Part shown: positions 38,677-47,123 of the stretch, in pieces
How the letters are laid out: each line of letters starts with the position of its first letter
How positions within the stretch are numbered: position 1 is the first letter of the stretch
Source of the DNA: CBDATA01 sp965202845
GTDB taxonomy: Bacteria > Acidobacteriota > Vicinamibacteria > Marinacidobacterales > Marinacidobacteraceae
DNA length: 64,000 bases
Assembly (NCBI GenBank): GCA_965202845.1
Contig: OZ241856.1
Span: forward strand, 1,736,001-1,800,000
Reading direction: 5' to 3'
The notes under the pieces: model-generated
Databases searched by the model: none
Seen by the model: only the letters and a program-made list of their open reading frames with translations
What the model was told of the DNA's origin: nothing
Position numbers and translations under genes: made by a program

Positions 38677-40314
38677 CTATTCGGCGCCTTCCTTCAGGAG
38701 GAGCGGGCCGGGCGGGACGTCCCGGAGCGTCGAAACCGCGCCCGAAGGCCAGAACACCCGGATGACGGGCAGCCGGGTGGCGGCGCCCAGTCCCAGCGGG
38801 ATCCCCAGCTCGTTGCTTCCCAGGAAGCCGTCGCTCCCGCGCAGCTCCCGAACCAGGAGCGCCCCGGTTTCGGTTCGGGCTTCGATGCGGGCGTTCAGGG
38901 CGTCCCGATTGCTCGCCGTCCCGACCAGGCGGAGCCGGACCGCGGGGAAGCCGGGCGCGCCGAGCAGGAGATCGGGGCCGGCGTCCATGTTGGTGACCAC
39001 CACGTCGAGAGCGCCGTCCGCGTCCAGGTCCGCGAGCGCGCCGCCGCGGCTGGAACGGAGGGGCGCTTGCGGCGCCAGCTCGGAAGTGAAGACGCCGAAG
39101 CCGTCGTTGCGGAAGAACTGGTTGGCCTGCTCGTAGGGTTCGCCGATCTCCGGATGGTCGCGGAGCGCCGGATAGATGTGCCCGTTGGCAAAGAAGAGAT
39201 CCAGGTCCCCGTCGTGATCCATGTCGAGCGGAAGCGCCGCCCATCCGAGGAAGGCGAGTGTCTCGAGGCTGAGCCCGGCGACGGCGGTCTCGTCAGCGAA
39301 GCGGAGGGGGCCGCCGTTCGGCGCGGAGCGGTTCCGGAAGAAGGTGTTGTAGTCGCGCTGGAAGTTGGTCACCACCAGGTCGGCGTCGCCGTCGCCGTCG
39401 AAGTCGCCGGCGGCGGATCCCATGCCCGACTGCGCCATCCCGGAACCGCTGTAGCCGGCGCCCGACAGGAGGGAGACGTCCTCGAAGCGCATCCCGCCCC
39501 GATTGTGGAAGAGGAGGTCGCGGGTGGCGTCGGCCGCCACGCGGATGTCGGGCAGGAGATCGCCGTCGAGGTCGGCGAGCAGGACGCTGAAGCTCCGGGC
39601 GTCGGGGGCGTGGACTCCGGAGGCGTGGGTCACGTCCTCGAAGGACCGGCCGCCCCGGTTCCGGAACAGCGCGTCGGCTTCGGCGGGCAGGCCGTTCGGC
39701 CCGCAGAACACGTCCAGCCCGAAATAGCGGCAGCGGCTCCGGAGGTCGGCGCGGGACCGGTCCACATAGTTCGCCAGGTACAGATCCAACCAGCCGTCCC
39801 GATCGAGGTCGGCGAAGGCGGCGCCGACTCCGAACCCCTCGTGCCCGAGCCCGAATTCCCCGGTGGCGCGGCGGAAAGCGCCGTCGCCCCGGTTCTCGAA
39901 GAATGCGTTCGGGCCCAGGTTCGCGACCAGCAGGTCGGGGTCGCCGTCGTTGTCGACGTCGGCGGCGGCGCAAGCCCCGGCGTACCCCTGATCCCCCACC
40001 CCGGCGGCTTCGGTGACATCCTGGAAACGGAGGCCTCCCCGGTTGCGGAAGAGGCGGTTGGCAGGCGTCGTCGCCGGGTCCGGGTCCCTGCTCTCGAGAG
40101 CGGCCGCCGCATCGCCGCCGTCGGCGAAGTAGAGGTCGGGCAGGCCGTCCCCGTCGTAATCGAGGACGCAGACCCCGGACCCCACCGATTCGGCGATGGT
40201 GGCCTTCGGAAACGGGCCGGAATGGTTGCGGACCGGCAGGAAATCCGGGAGCGCGGTGAATTCCGCCGGCTGGAAGGCCAGAACCGCGAGCGCGACGTGC
40301 AGCCCCCCGGCCAT
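38677..40314 (-). CDS. CRTAC1-like FG-GAP/VCBS protein with ASPIC/UnbV C-terminus (second copy)
   Basis: 545 residues. A short hydrophobic N-terminus precedes FG-GAP-type propeller repeats with loops like DYDGDGLPDLYFADG, DVDNDGDPDLLVANL, DLDRDGWLDLYLANY and DMDHDGDLDLFFANG. The C-terminus (RVFWPSGAVSTLRDVPPG) is the ASPIC/UnbV domain. Same architecture as 23233-24891, but here it stands apart from a TPR and TonB partner. It is divergent from the M24 peptidase with 44 bp between the starts. Probably exported and ligand-binding; role unknown. Confidence 0.88.
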   Translation of the reverse strand: MAGGLHVALAVLAFQPAEFTALPDFLPVRNHSGPFPKATIAESVGSGVCVLDYDGDGLPDLYFADGGDAAAALESRDPDPATTPANRLFRNRGGLRFQDVTEAAGVGDQGYAGACAAADVDNDGDPDLLVANLGPNAFFENRGDGAFRRATGEFGLGHEGFGVGAAFADLDRDGWLDLYLANYVDRSRADLRSRCRYFGLDVFCGPNGLPAEADALFRNRGGRSFEDVTHASGVHAPDARSFSVLLADLDGDLLPDIRVAADATRDLLFHNRGGMRFEDVSLLSGAGYSGSGMAQSGMGSAAGDFDGDGDADLVVTNFQRDYNTFFRNRSAPNGGPLRFADETAVAGLSLETLAFLGWAALPLDMDHDGDLDLFFANGHIYPALRDHPEIGEPYEQANQFFRNDGFGVFTSELAPQAPLRSSRGGALADLDADGALDVVVTNMDAGPDLLLGAPGFPAVRLRLVGTASNRDALNARIEARTETGALLVRELRGSDGFLGSNELGIPLGLGAATRLPVIRVFWPSGAVSTLRDVPPGPLLLKEGAE

Positions 40315-40320
40315 TCCCCA

Positions 40321-40326
40321 TACTCT
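40321..40326 (+). promoter_or_regulatory. possible -10 box (TACTCT) before the M24 peptidase
   Basis: TACTCT sits 33 bp before the ATG in the 44-bp gap between divergent genes; no -35 match. A GGGGGGGAGGTTCC ribosome-binding site precedes the ATG. Confidence 0.3.
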
Positions 40327-40358
40327 ACTGCCACCCCGTTCGGGGGGGAGGTTCCTTC

Positions 40359-41810
40359 ATGCGCGCCGCGTTCTTCTTCCTTCTCCTTTCGCTCGTCGCC
40401 ACAGCCGGGGCGTTCGGGCAGGACCATCCCAAGCTCCAGACCGACTTTCCCGCCGAGGAGTTCCTCGAGCGGCGGGCGCGGGTGATGGACGCGATCGGCG
40501 ACGAGGCGATCGCGCTGGTGCAAGGGGCGCCGGCCGCCCCCGGGTTCCGGGTGTTCCGCCAGTCCAACGAGTTCTACTACCTCACCGGGATCGAAGTCCC
40601 CCACTCCTACCTGCTCATCGACGGGCGGGCGCGTCGGTCGCTCCTGTTCCTGCCCCGGCGCGATCCGCGCAAGGAGCGCGGCGAGGGGCGGATGCTCGGC
40701 GCCGAGGACGAGGACGCGGTCAAGCAGGCGAGCGGGGTCGACGCGGTGTTCGCCATCGACCAGATCGGCCGGCAGCTCTACGGATTCGTGCTGCGTCCCC
40801 CTTCCCCGACGCTCTACACCTTCCTGAGTCCGGCGGAGGGGCGGGCACAGAGCCGCGACGAGAATCTGATCGGCCATGCGGCGCACGTTTCCGATCCGTG
40901 GGATGGGCGGGCGTCCCGGGAAGGCGCCTTCGTGACGAAGCTGCGCGAGCGCTATCCGCAGTTCCCCATCGCCGACCTGACCCCCATCGTGGACGCCATG
41001 CGCCTCCACAAATCGCCCCGCGAGATGGCGCTGGTGCGCCGGGCCAGTGAACTGGCGGGGATGGGGATCATGGAGGCGATGCGCTCCACCGAGCCCGGCC
41101 TCCGCGAATACCAGCTGGACGCCGCCGCCTACTACATCTATCGCATCAACGGCGCCCAAGGGGAGGGATACCGCTCGATCACCGCGACCGGGACCAATGC
41201 GTACTTCGGGCACTACTACCGGAACGACGCCGAGCTGAAGGATGGGGAGCTGATCCTGATGGACCACGCCCCCGACTATCGGTACTACACGAGCGACGTG
41301 GCGCGCATGTGGCCGGTGAGCGGCGTGTTTACCGACGACCAACGCAAGCTCTACACCTTCATCGTCCGGTACAGCGAGGCGCTTTTGTCACGCCTGCGCC
41401 CCGGCGTCACTCCCGACCAGGTTCTGGACGCCGCCGCCCAGGCGATGGCGCCGGTGATCGACGAACTGGAGTTCACCAACCCGCTCCACGAGAAGGCGGC
41501 GCGCGAGGCGCTCGCCTTCCGCGGCCACCTTTCCCATCCGGTGGGACTCGCGGTGCACGATGTGGGGAGCTACCGGGGGCGGCCCTTCGAGACCGGACTG
41601 GTGTTCGCAGTGGACCCGATGCTCTGGGTGCACGAGGAGCGGCTCTATGTGCGCATGGAGGACGTGGTGGGCATCACCGAAAACGGCGTCGAGAATTTCA
41701 CCGACTTCATGCCGCGCACGGTGGACGAGATCGAGGCCTTCCTGCGGGAGGACGGGGCGCTCCAGCGAACCCCGCCGAACCTCGGCACGCCTCCGTCCCC
41801 GCCGCGATAG
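40359..41810 (+). CDS. exported Xaa-Pro aminopeptidase-like protein, family M24
   Basis: 483 residues with a signal peptide ending GAFGQ. An aminopeptidase-P N-terminal domain (residues about 35-190) is followed by the pita-bread M24 domain. Metal ligands are visible as the aspartates in LILMDHAPDYRYYTSDVAR, the histidine in SHPVGLAVHD, an acidic residue in FAVDPML (Asp where Glu is usual) and the Glu of RMEDVVGIT. The replacement of the usual Glu by Asp should be noted as possible altered activity. It cleaves N-terminal X-Pro peptides; the signal places it in the periplasm. Its 3' end abuts the methyltransferase remnant. Confidence 0.9.
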   Translation: MRAAFFFLLLSLVATAGAFGQDHPKLQTDFPAEEFLERRARVMDAIGDEAIALVQGAPAAPGFRVFRQSNEFYYLTGIEVPHSYLLIDGRARRSLLFLPRRDPRKERGEGRMLGAEDEDAVKQASGVDAVFAIDQIGRQLYGFVLRPPSPTLYTFLSPAEGRAQSRDENLIGHAAHVSDPWDGRASREGAFVTKLRERYPQFPIADLTPIVDAMRLHKSPREMALVRRASELAGMGIMEAMRSTEPGLREYQLDAAAYYIYRINGAQGEGYRSITATGTNAYFGHYYRNDAELKDGELILMDHAPDYRYYTSDVARMWPVSGVFTDDQRKLYTFIVRYSEALLSRLRPGVTPDQVLDAAAQAMAPVIDELEFTNPLHEKAAREALAFRGHLSHPVGLAVHDVGSYRGRPFETGLVFAVDPMLWVHEERLYVRMEDVVGITENGVENFTDFMPRTVDEIEAFLREDGALQRTPPNLGTPPSPPR

Positions 41811-41970
41811 ATGCCAAAAGGGAATTGGATGCGACGCTGGCGAAAAGGGATTTCGTGGCGGGAAAGGGAGTGGGGACACCCCTCCAGGCGGACATCGAAT
41901 TGGAGCGATGGCTTGCTCGCGCCAACCCATACTCCCAAGCCTTGCCGCTCCCGGTTTGTGTGATTTTCAC
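41811..41970 (-). pseudogene. truncated gene after the methyltransferase, possible restriction endonuclease start
   Basis: One base after the methyltransferase stop, a GTG at 41970 opens a frame that begins KITQTGSGKAWEYGLARA. The G-K-A-W-E-Y segment recalls the start of HaeIII-like endonucleases, which is only a resemblance. The frame runs on into the 3' end of the oppositely oriented peptidase gene (to 41707), where it is clearly a shadow, so only about 53 codons remain. Base composition is lower in GC here, as in the methyltransferase. Confidence 0.45.
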
Positions 41971-41971
41971 G

Positions 41972-42757
41972 TCAAAGGTTGATGACAAGAATCTCCTTCG
42001 ATTTCTTGTCGCCCGACATTCCGTAATTCCAGGATGGCGCAAGTATGTTGTAATCGGTATAGAGATCGCGCACCAGATCGCTATCGTTGTAGCTCAAAAC
42101 CCAGCCGTCTCTCTGCTTCAGCAGATCCGCAAGAGCCTCATGGTCAAAGCCCTCATGCATGTTTCCCTGGTCGCCGTATAGCCGCCCACCGTTCGCGTAA
42201 GGCGGATCGAGATAAAGCAGCTTGTTCTCGTGGCGACGGATCATGTCCTTGTAGTCCGCATGTCGGACTTCGAGATTGCTGGCGCGGAAATTCCGCAGCC
42301 GGTCTATCGCGTTCTCGTTGAAGCGCGGATGCCCCGGGGACATCCCGCCGGACAGGGTGGTTCCGGAGAACGAACACCGATTCAACACGAAGAATACGGC
42401 CGCCCGATCGAGCGGGTCCTCCATATCCTCGAAGCCCTTTTGCAAGTTATAGAACTTCGGCTTGGTGAGCGGATGGTAACAGCGCACCCGCTCGGACAGC
42501 CGGACGGGATGGGCCTTTGCCTGCTTCCAGAAATTGACCAGCGGCTCGAATGCGTCCGCGCCGTACACCTTCATGCCGGACGCGGCGCAAGCCAGCTCCA
42601 GGCTTCCGCCACCGAGGAACGGGGTGACCAGTTCCTTCGTGTCTTCGGGAATGTATCCGCGGATCGTCTCTACCGCCCTTGACTTCCCGCCCGGGTAACG
42701 AAGCGGGGACTTCCCGCTTTGTCGATAGCCCGCGAGCCCGGCATTCCCACTGAGCAT
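41972..42757 (-). CDS. D12-class adenine-N6 DNA methyltransferase (Dam-like)
   Basis: 261 residues. The family N-terminus SPLRYPGGKSRAV (18-29), the SAM-binding FLGGGSLELA (47-56) and the catalytic DPPY (184-187 in LYLDPPYANG) are all present in D12/alpha order. It methylates adenine in a short site, not known from sequence. Base composition is visibly lower in GC than all flanking genes, and codon use differs, so recent acquisition is likely. A truncated frame follows one base after the stop (41970), as expected for a restriction-modification pair. Co-directional with the TonB receptor upstream (69 bp). Confidence 0.9.
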   Translation of the reverse strand: MLSGNAGLAGYRQSGKSPLRYPGGKSRAVETIRGYIPEDTKELVTPFLGGGSLELACAASGMKVYGADAFEPLVNFWKQAKAHPVRLSERVRCYHPLTKPKFYNLQKGFEDMEDPLDRAAVFFVLNRCSFSGTTLSGGMSPGHPRFNENAIDRLRNFRASNLEVRHADYKDMIRRHENKLLYLDPPYANGGRLYGDQGNMHEGFDHEALADLLKQRDGWVLSYNDSDLVRDLYTDYNILAPSWNYGMSGDKKSKEILVINL

Positions 42758-42826
42758 GGAATCCTCCGGGTCTTGCCCGGCGGGAAGCGGGGGAGCGCCT
42801 CCCGCCGGAAAGGCGAAGCTGCGGCC

Positions 42827-45694
42827 CTAGAAGAGCAGCTTCACCGAGAAGCGGACGACCCTCGGAGTGAGGCGCCGAGAGGCTTGCAGGAACCGCGAGC
42901 CCAAGTTGGCATTGACCCCGCGGGCCGGCTGGTGGTTCAGCAGGTTGGCGCCTTCCACCTTCGCCTGGAGCTGCGCGTCGCCGAAGTTGAAGTTCTTGGA
43001 GAGGCTCAGGTCAAAGAGCTGGGTGACCGATTCGGTGCGGTTCGTGCCGCGCTCCTCGGCCCAGACGGTCTGGGCGCCCTGGGTCAGTCCGGAAAAGCGC
43101 ACCGTCGGCACGATCGGGTCGCCGGCGCGTGCCCGGTAGTTCCAGCCGACCAGGATGTCGTAGTCGAACAGGTAGCTCCCCGCGAAGTTCACGACCCACG
43201 GAACGTCGGTGAACACCGCTCCGTCCTCGCGGTTCGTGTAGATGTTGGGGTTGTTCCAGTCGCTCCCGTCGTAAGGCGTGTTGTGCTGGACGCCGCGATG
43301 GCGCGAGAGGGTCGCGCCGCCGAGCATCTGCCAGCGGTTCGAGAACCGCTTCTGCAGCTCGAACGCCACGCCGTTGTAGGTGCTCTGGAGTCGATCGATG
43401 CTGGTGATCACCCGGTCCTGCGCGCCCCGGAACTCCTCCTTGAGCACATAGACCGGATAGGTGGACTGCGGCGCGTTCGCCGGAGCCTCCATGGTCATCT
43501 GCTCGTAGGCCGAAGCCGGACGCGCCCGGTTGAGCACGCCCAGGGCGTTCCGGTGGATGCGCCGGTGGTAGGTCGCGCTGAAGGAGATGTCCCGCCCGAG
43601 GGTCATGTCCACGCCGACCGAGGCGTCATCGCTGTACGGACGGTTCGCATCCCGGTCGTAGACGGTGGACGAGCCGCCGGTGAAGCCCTCGAAGGCGGTC
43701 AGGTCCACTTCCGGGCTGTCCGCCACCGTCCCCGAAAGTCCGAGGTCCACCAGCCCGTCGCCGTCCAGGTCGTTCCAGCCGACCCAGGCGCTCGAACCGC
43801 CGTTCGGGTTGGCGCCCGCCGAGAGCTGGGTTCCGATCTGCGAGTAATACCGACCCCAGCCGGCCTTGAGGGCGGCGCGCCCGTCGCCGAAAAGGTCAAA
43901 CGCCATGCTGAGGCGCGGGCCGATGTTGAGCGGCCAGTCCGGCACTCCCTTGATCTCCTCGGTGACCGTGAACGGGTCGGCGCCGCCCGAAAGCTGACGG
44001 GAAAGCGCCGCCCAGGTTCCGTCCGGGCTGCTCTGCGGCGGCACGTAGCCGTAGATGCCGTCGAAGCGGACGCCGAGGTTCAGGGTGAGGCGGTTGCCGA
44101 TGGTCCAGGCGTCCTGCGCGTAGGCCGCCCAGGTGTTGGTCCGCTCGATCTGCGACACCGGGGTATTCGCGATGTTGATCCGGCTCGGGACGCCGTCGTC
44201 CAGTTCGCCGTAGGTGTCGCCGCTCTTGAAGGTGTCCCGGTCCATGCCCTCGCGGGACGCCTGAGCGCCGACCTTGAAGTTGTGCGAACCGCTGGCGGTG
44301 TCGAGGAAGTAGGTCAGCGAGCCGTTGAACTGGTTCCGGAAGTTGGGGTTCCAGTACTCGCCGCGGCGGTCGGCGTTGAACTGCTCCTGACGCACCGGGT
44401 CGATGACCGAGATGTCGTTCTCGGTGCAGGGGCCGGCGTCCGGATACTGATCCACCGGCACCCCGCAGTACTTGGTGTACAGGATGTAGGGGGTGGTGCC
44501 CGACATCCGGCCGGCGCGCAGGTCAAGAATTGCGGAGTCGCCGAGCACCCGGTTGTAGCTGCCGATGTAGTTGTCGGCCCACTGGTCCTGGAAGCGCGCC
44601 AGGTTGTCGGGGACGGCGGTGTACGGGGAATCGCGGCGATGGAAGCGCTGCTTCCAGTTCCGCTGCGCGGTGAAGGAGAGCCGGTCGTTGTCGGTGACCT
44701 GCCAGGTGAGCTTCCCCATCAGGTTGCGGATGCGGTTGTCATCCAACGGAACTTCGCCCTCGAAGTCATCCGGAGTGCCGATGTACTGGTCGTGGATCCA
44801 GTGCCGGTAGGCGCCGAAAAACCAAGCCTGATCGCGGACGATCGGGCCGCCGAGGGTGCCGTTGATGTCGAGCGCGCTCTTGATCGGGTTCGCGCCCTGT
44901 TCCGCGGCTTCGCCCTGGAGCGACTCGTTCGTGTAGTAGGCGACCGCGTCACCGCTGAACTCGTTGCCGCCCGACTTGGTGACCATGTTCATGTACACCC
45001 CGGCCACATCCGCCTCGGCGGAGTGGGTCGAGGTCTGGAAGTTGAACTCCTCGTACATGCTGAACCCGTAGTACTGCATGGTGAACCCGCCGGAGCCGCC
45101 CGGCCAGTTCACCTTGAGTCCGTCCACCAGGAAGCTCTGCTGCGAGGTGGAGGAGCCGAAGATCTCCATGCCGTACTGCTGCATGCCGTTGCTGCCGCCC
45201 ACGTCGAGCCGTCCGGTCACCATGCCGGGCACCATCCCGGCCATGACCCACGGATTCCGACCGGTCGGCACCGCCTCCAGCAGCTCGCGCTCGATGTTGG
45301 TCGAGACGGTGGCGTTGCGGACGTCCACCACCGGCGCGTCGCCGGTCACCGTGACCGTCTCCTCGACGCCGGAAATCCCGAGCACGATGTCCAGCGCGAC
45401 GGTCCCCGCCACCTGGACCCGGATGTCCTCCTGGATCACGGTCTGGAACCCGGACAGCGCGAAAGTGGCCGAGTAGACCCCCGGCGGCAGGGCCGGAATG
45501 CTGAACCCGCCCCCCGAACCGGTGACCGCGGTGCGGGCGGTGATGAGCGACGGACTCTCCAGGGTCACCGAGACCCCGGGAAGCACCGCGCCCTGCTCGT
45601 CGGAAACAGAGCCGGCGATGGTTCCCGTCTGCTGGGCCATCGCGGGTGTGGCGAGAAGCGCCAAGGCTGCGAGCAGCACTGCGAACTTGCGCAT
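42827..45694 (-). CDS. TonB-dependent receptor, Oar-like (second copy)
   Basis: 955 residues, outer membrane. The start is the ATG at 45694, preceded by TGAGGAGGATTTC, and gives a clean signal (MRKFAVLLAALALLATPAMAQQ). A carboxypeptidase-regulatory domain follows (GSVSDEQGAVLPGVSVTL), then the plug (VDVRNATVSTNIERELLEAVPTG, QQSFLVDGLKVN) and a barrel ending in F (FSVKLLF). A much longer frame upstream of the ATG is not coding. It is divergent from a TPR gene with 238 bp between. Substrate unknown. Confidence 0.92.
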   Translation of the reverse strand: MRKFAVLLAALALLATPAMAQQTGTIAGSVSDEQGAVLPGVSVTLESPSLITARTAVTGSGGGFSIPALPPGVYSATFALSGFQTVIQEDIRVQVAGTVALDIVLGISGVEETVTVTGDAPVVDVRNATVSTNIERELLEAVPTGRNPWVMAGMVPGMVTGRLDVGGSNGMQQYGMEIFGSSTSQQSFLVDGLKVNWPGGSGGFTMQYYGFSMYEEFNFQTSTHSAEADVAGVYMNMVTKSGGNEFSGDAVAYYTNESLQGEAAEQGANPIKSALDINGTLGGPIVRDQAWFFGAYRHWIHDQYIGTPDDFEGEVPLDDNRIRNLMGKLTWQVTDNDRLSFTAQRNWKQRFHRRDSPYTAVPDNLARFQDQWADNYIGSYNRVLGDSAILDLRAGRMSGTTPYILYTKYCGVPVDQYPDAGPCTENDISVIDPVRQEQFNADRRGEYWNPNFRNQFNGSLTYFLDTASGSHNFKVGAQASREGMDRDTFKSGDTYGELDDGVPSRINIANTPVSQIERTNTWAAYAQDAWTIGNRLTLNLGVRFDGIYGYVPPQSSPDGTWAALSRQLSGGADPFTVTEEIKGVPDWPLNIGPRLSMAFDLFGDGRAALKAGWGRYYSQIGTQLSAGANPNGGSSAWVGWNDLDGDGLVDLGLSGTVADSPEVDLTAFEGFTGGSSTVYDRDANRPYSDDASVGVDMTLGRDISFSATYHRRIHRNALGVLNRARPASAYEQMTMEAPANAPQSTYPVYVLKEEFRGAQDRVITSIDRLQSTYNGVAFELQKRFSNRWQMLGGATLSRHRGVQHNTPYDGSDWNNPNIYTNREDGAVFTDVPWVVNFAGSYLFDYDILVGWNYRARAGDPIVPTVRFSGLTQGAQTVWAEERGTNRTESVTQLFDLSLSKNFNFGDAQLQAKVEGANLLNHQPARGVNANLGSRFLQASRRLTPRVVRFSVKLLF

Positions 45695-45932
45695 GAAATC
45701 CTCCTCACGAGGCTTGGTGGTGGTGGGATTCCGAAGCGGCGCCGCAAAAGCGACCCCGAAAACCGCAAGCCGGGGAGGGCGCATCCGCCCCGTGATGAGG
45801 AGCGCCCTTCGGCAAGCGGACAACATGAACGGCGCACTATACCGCAAGCGGCATACCCTTCGCAGGGCCGTGCGCAATTTCCTTGATTCCCATGGAGTTG
45901 CCCCGGGGACCCGCGGAACGCGCCCCCGGCGG
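45695..45932. promoter_or_regulatory. 238-bp divergent intergenic region
   Basis: Separates the TonB receptor (minus) and the TPR gene (plus). On the minus strand a TATAGT (-10 type, 45841-45836) lies about 140 bp before the receptor start, with no good -35. A short CCTCGTGAGG inverted repeat overlaps the receptor ribosome-binding site (about 45702-45712). No small gene is seen. Confidence 0.4.
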
Positions 45933-47111
45933 GTGCGGCATCTTGAAGCCGGGGGTTCAACAATTCGGATACGCCTCCTCGTCCCGACTCTCCTTTTCGC
46001 CGGGTCCGGGTTGGCGACGGCGGCGCAGCCGCATCCGCTGGTCGAGGAGCTGGCCGCGGCGTTCCGGGAGGATCCGGCTGCGGCGGAGCGGCGGTTGTGG
46101 GAGATCGCCCGGAACGCGCCCCCCGAACCGGCGCTGGTGGACGCGGTGGGGAAATTCGGCGCCATCGGCCAAGTGGCGGCCGGCGTGCTGCTGCGGCGGG
46201 CGCTCCGGCCGCTGGACGCCCTGGAGGCGTTCGACCGGGCGCTCGACCACCCGGCCTCCCATCTGGAAGCCGGCTGGCTGCTGGCCAAGCTGCGACTTGA
46301 CGACCGGGCGCTCGAGCGTTTCGCCAGGGCGCCGCCCGGTCCGGCCTCCCGCCACGCCCGCGCCTCCCTCCTGGCCCGCAACGGACGCGCCGGGGAAGCC
46401 CTTGCGATCGTCGAGGACATGTCTGCCGGTTCGCTGCTCCACGCGGAGCTGCTGGACAGCGCCGGGCGGAGCGCCGAGGCTATCTCCCTGCTCCGGGAAA
46501 CGACCGACAATCCGGCGGCGGCGCTGCGGCTGGCGCGGATTCTGCTCCGGGAGGGGAATCCGGAGGAGGCGATCCGGATCCTCGAGATGGCGCCGGAAGG
46601 CGGCGAGACCTGGCTGGTTCGCGCCCGGGCCCTCGAGGCCGCAGGACGGGACGCCGAGGACGCCTGGCGCCGGGCGCTGGAGTTCGGCCGGAACGAAGCC
46701 CGGCTGGGTCTGGGACAGCTGCTGGCGCGCTCCGGGGAGCGGGAGGAGGCGGAACGGCTGCTCGCCGCATTCCAGCGGCGGAAGCGGATCGCCGACGAGT
46801 CGGCGCGCCTCCTCGCCGAAGCCGAGCTCCGCCCCGACGACTTCGAGGCGGCCCGCGCCTTCACCCTCCACGCGCTGGAAACCGCCGAAGACCCCGGACT
46901 CGCGCTCCGGGCGGCGCAGCGCTTCCTGGTCGAGCGCCCGGAGGATCCCCGTCGCCACCTGCTGCTCGCCCGGGTGTGGATGGAGGCGGGAAGCCGGGCG
47001 GACGCGATACGCGCGCTGCGGCGGGGGCTGGCGCGCTTCGCCGGGGAGGCGGAGCGCTTCCGGGAAGCGCTCGCCGGGCTGGACGAACCCTTGGGCGCAC
47101 CCGGCGGATAG
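45933..47111 (+). CDS. TPR-repeat protein with N-terminal signal
   Basis: 392 residues from GTG 45933, giving a hydrophobic leader (RIRLLVPTLLFAGSGLATAAQ). The rest is Ala/Arg/Leu-rich tetratricopeptide-like repeats (for example LEAFDRALDHPASHLEAGWLLAKLRLDDRALERFA and DDFEAARAFTLHALETAEDPGLALRAAQRFL). Longer readings upstream (to 45498) run into the receptor gene and are not credible. No clear ribosome-binding site, so the exact start is uncertain. It precedes the Asp-box protein by 12 bp and is divergent from a TonB receptor, echoing the CRTAC1-TPR-TonB locus. Confidence 0.8.
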   Translation: MRHLEAGGSTIRIRLLVPTLLFAGSGLATAAQPHPLVEELAAAFREDPAAAERRLWEIARNAPPEPALVDAVGKFGAIGQVAAGVLLRRALRPLDALEAFDRALDHPASHLEAGWLLAKLRLDDRALERFARAPPGPASRHARASLLARNGRAGEALAIVEDMSAGSLLHAELLDSAGRSAEAISLLRETTDNPAAALRLARILLREGNPEEAIRILEMAPEGGETWLVRARALEAAGRDAEDAWRRALEFGRNEARLGLGQLLARSGEREEAERLLAAFQRRKRIADESARLLAEAELRPDDFEAARAFTLHALETAEDPGLALRAAQRFLVERPEDPRRHLLLARVWMEAGSRADAIRALRRGLARFAGEAERFREALAGLDEPLGAPGG

Positions 47112-47123
47112 GATGCCCTCCCC

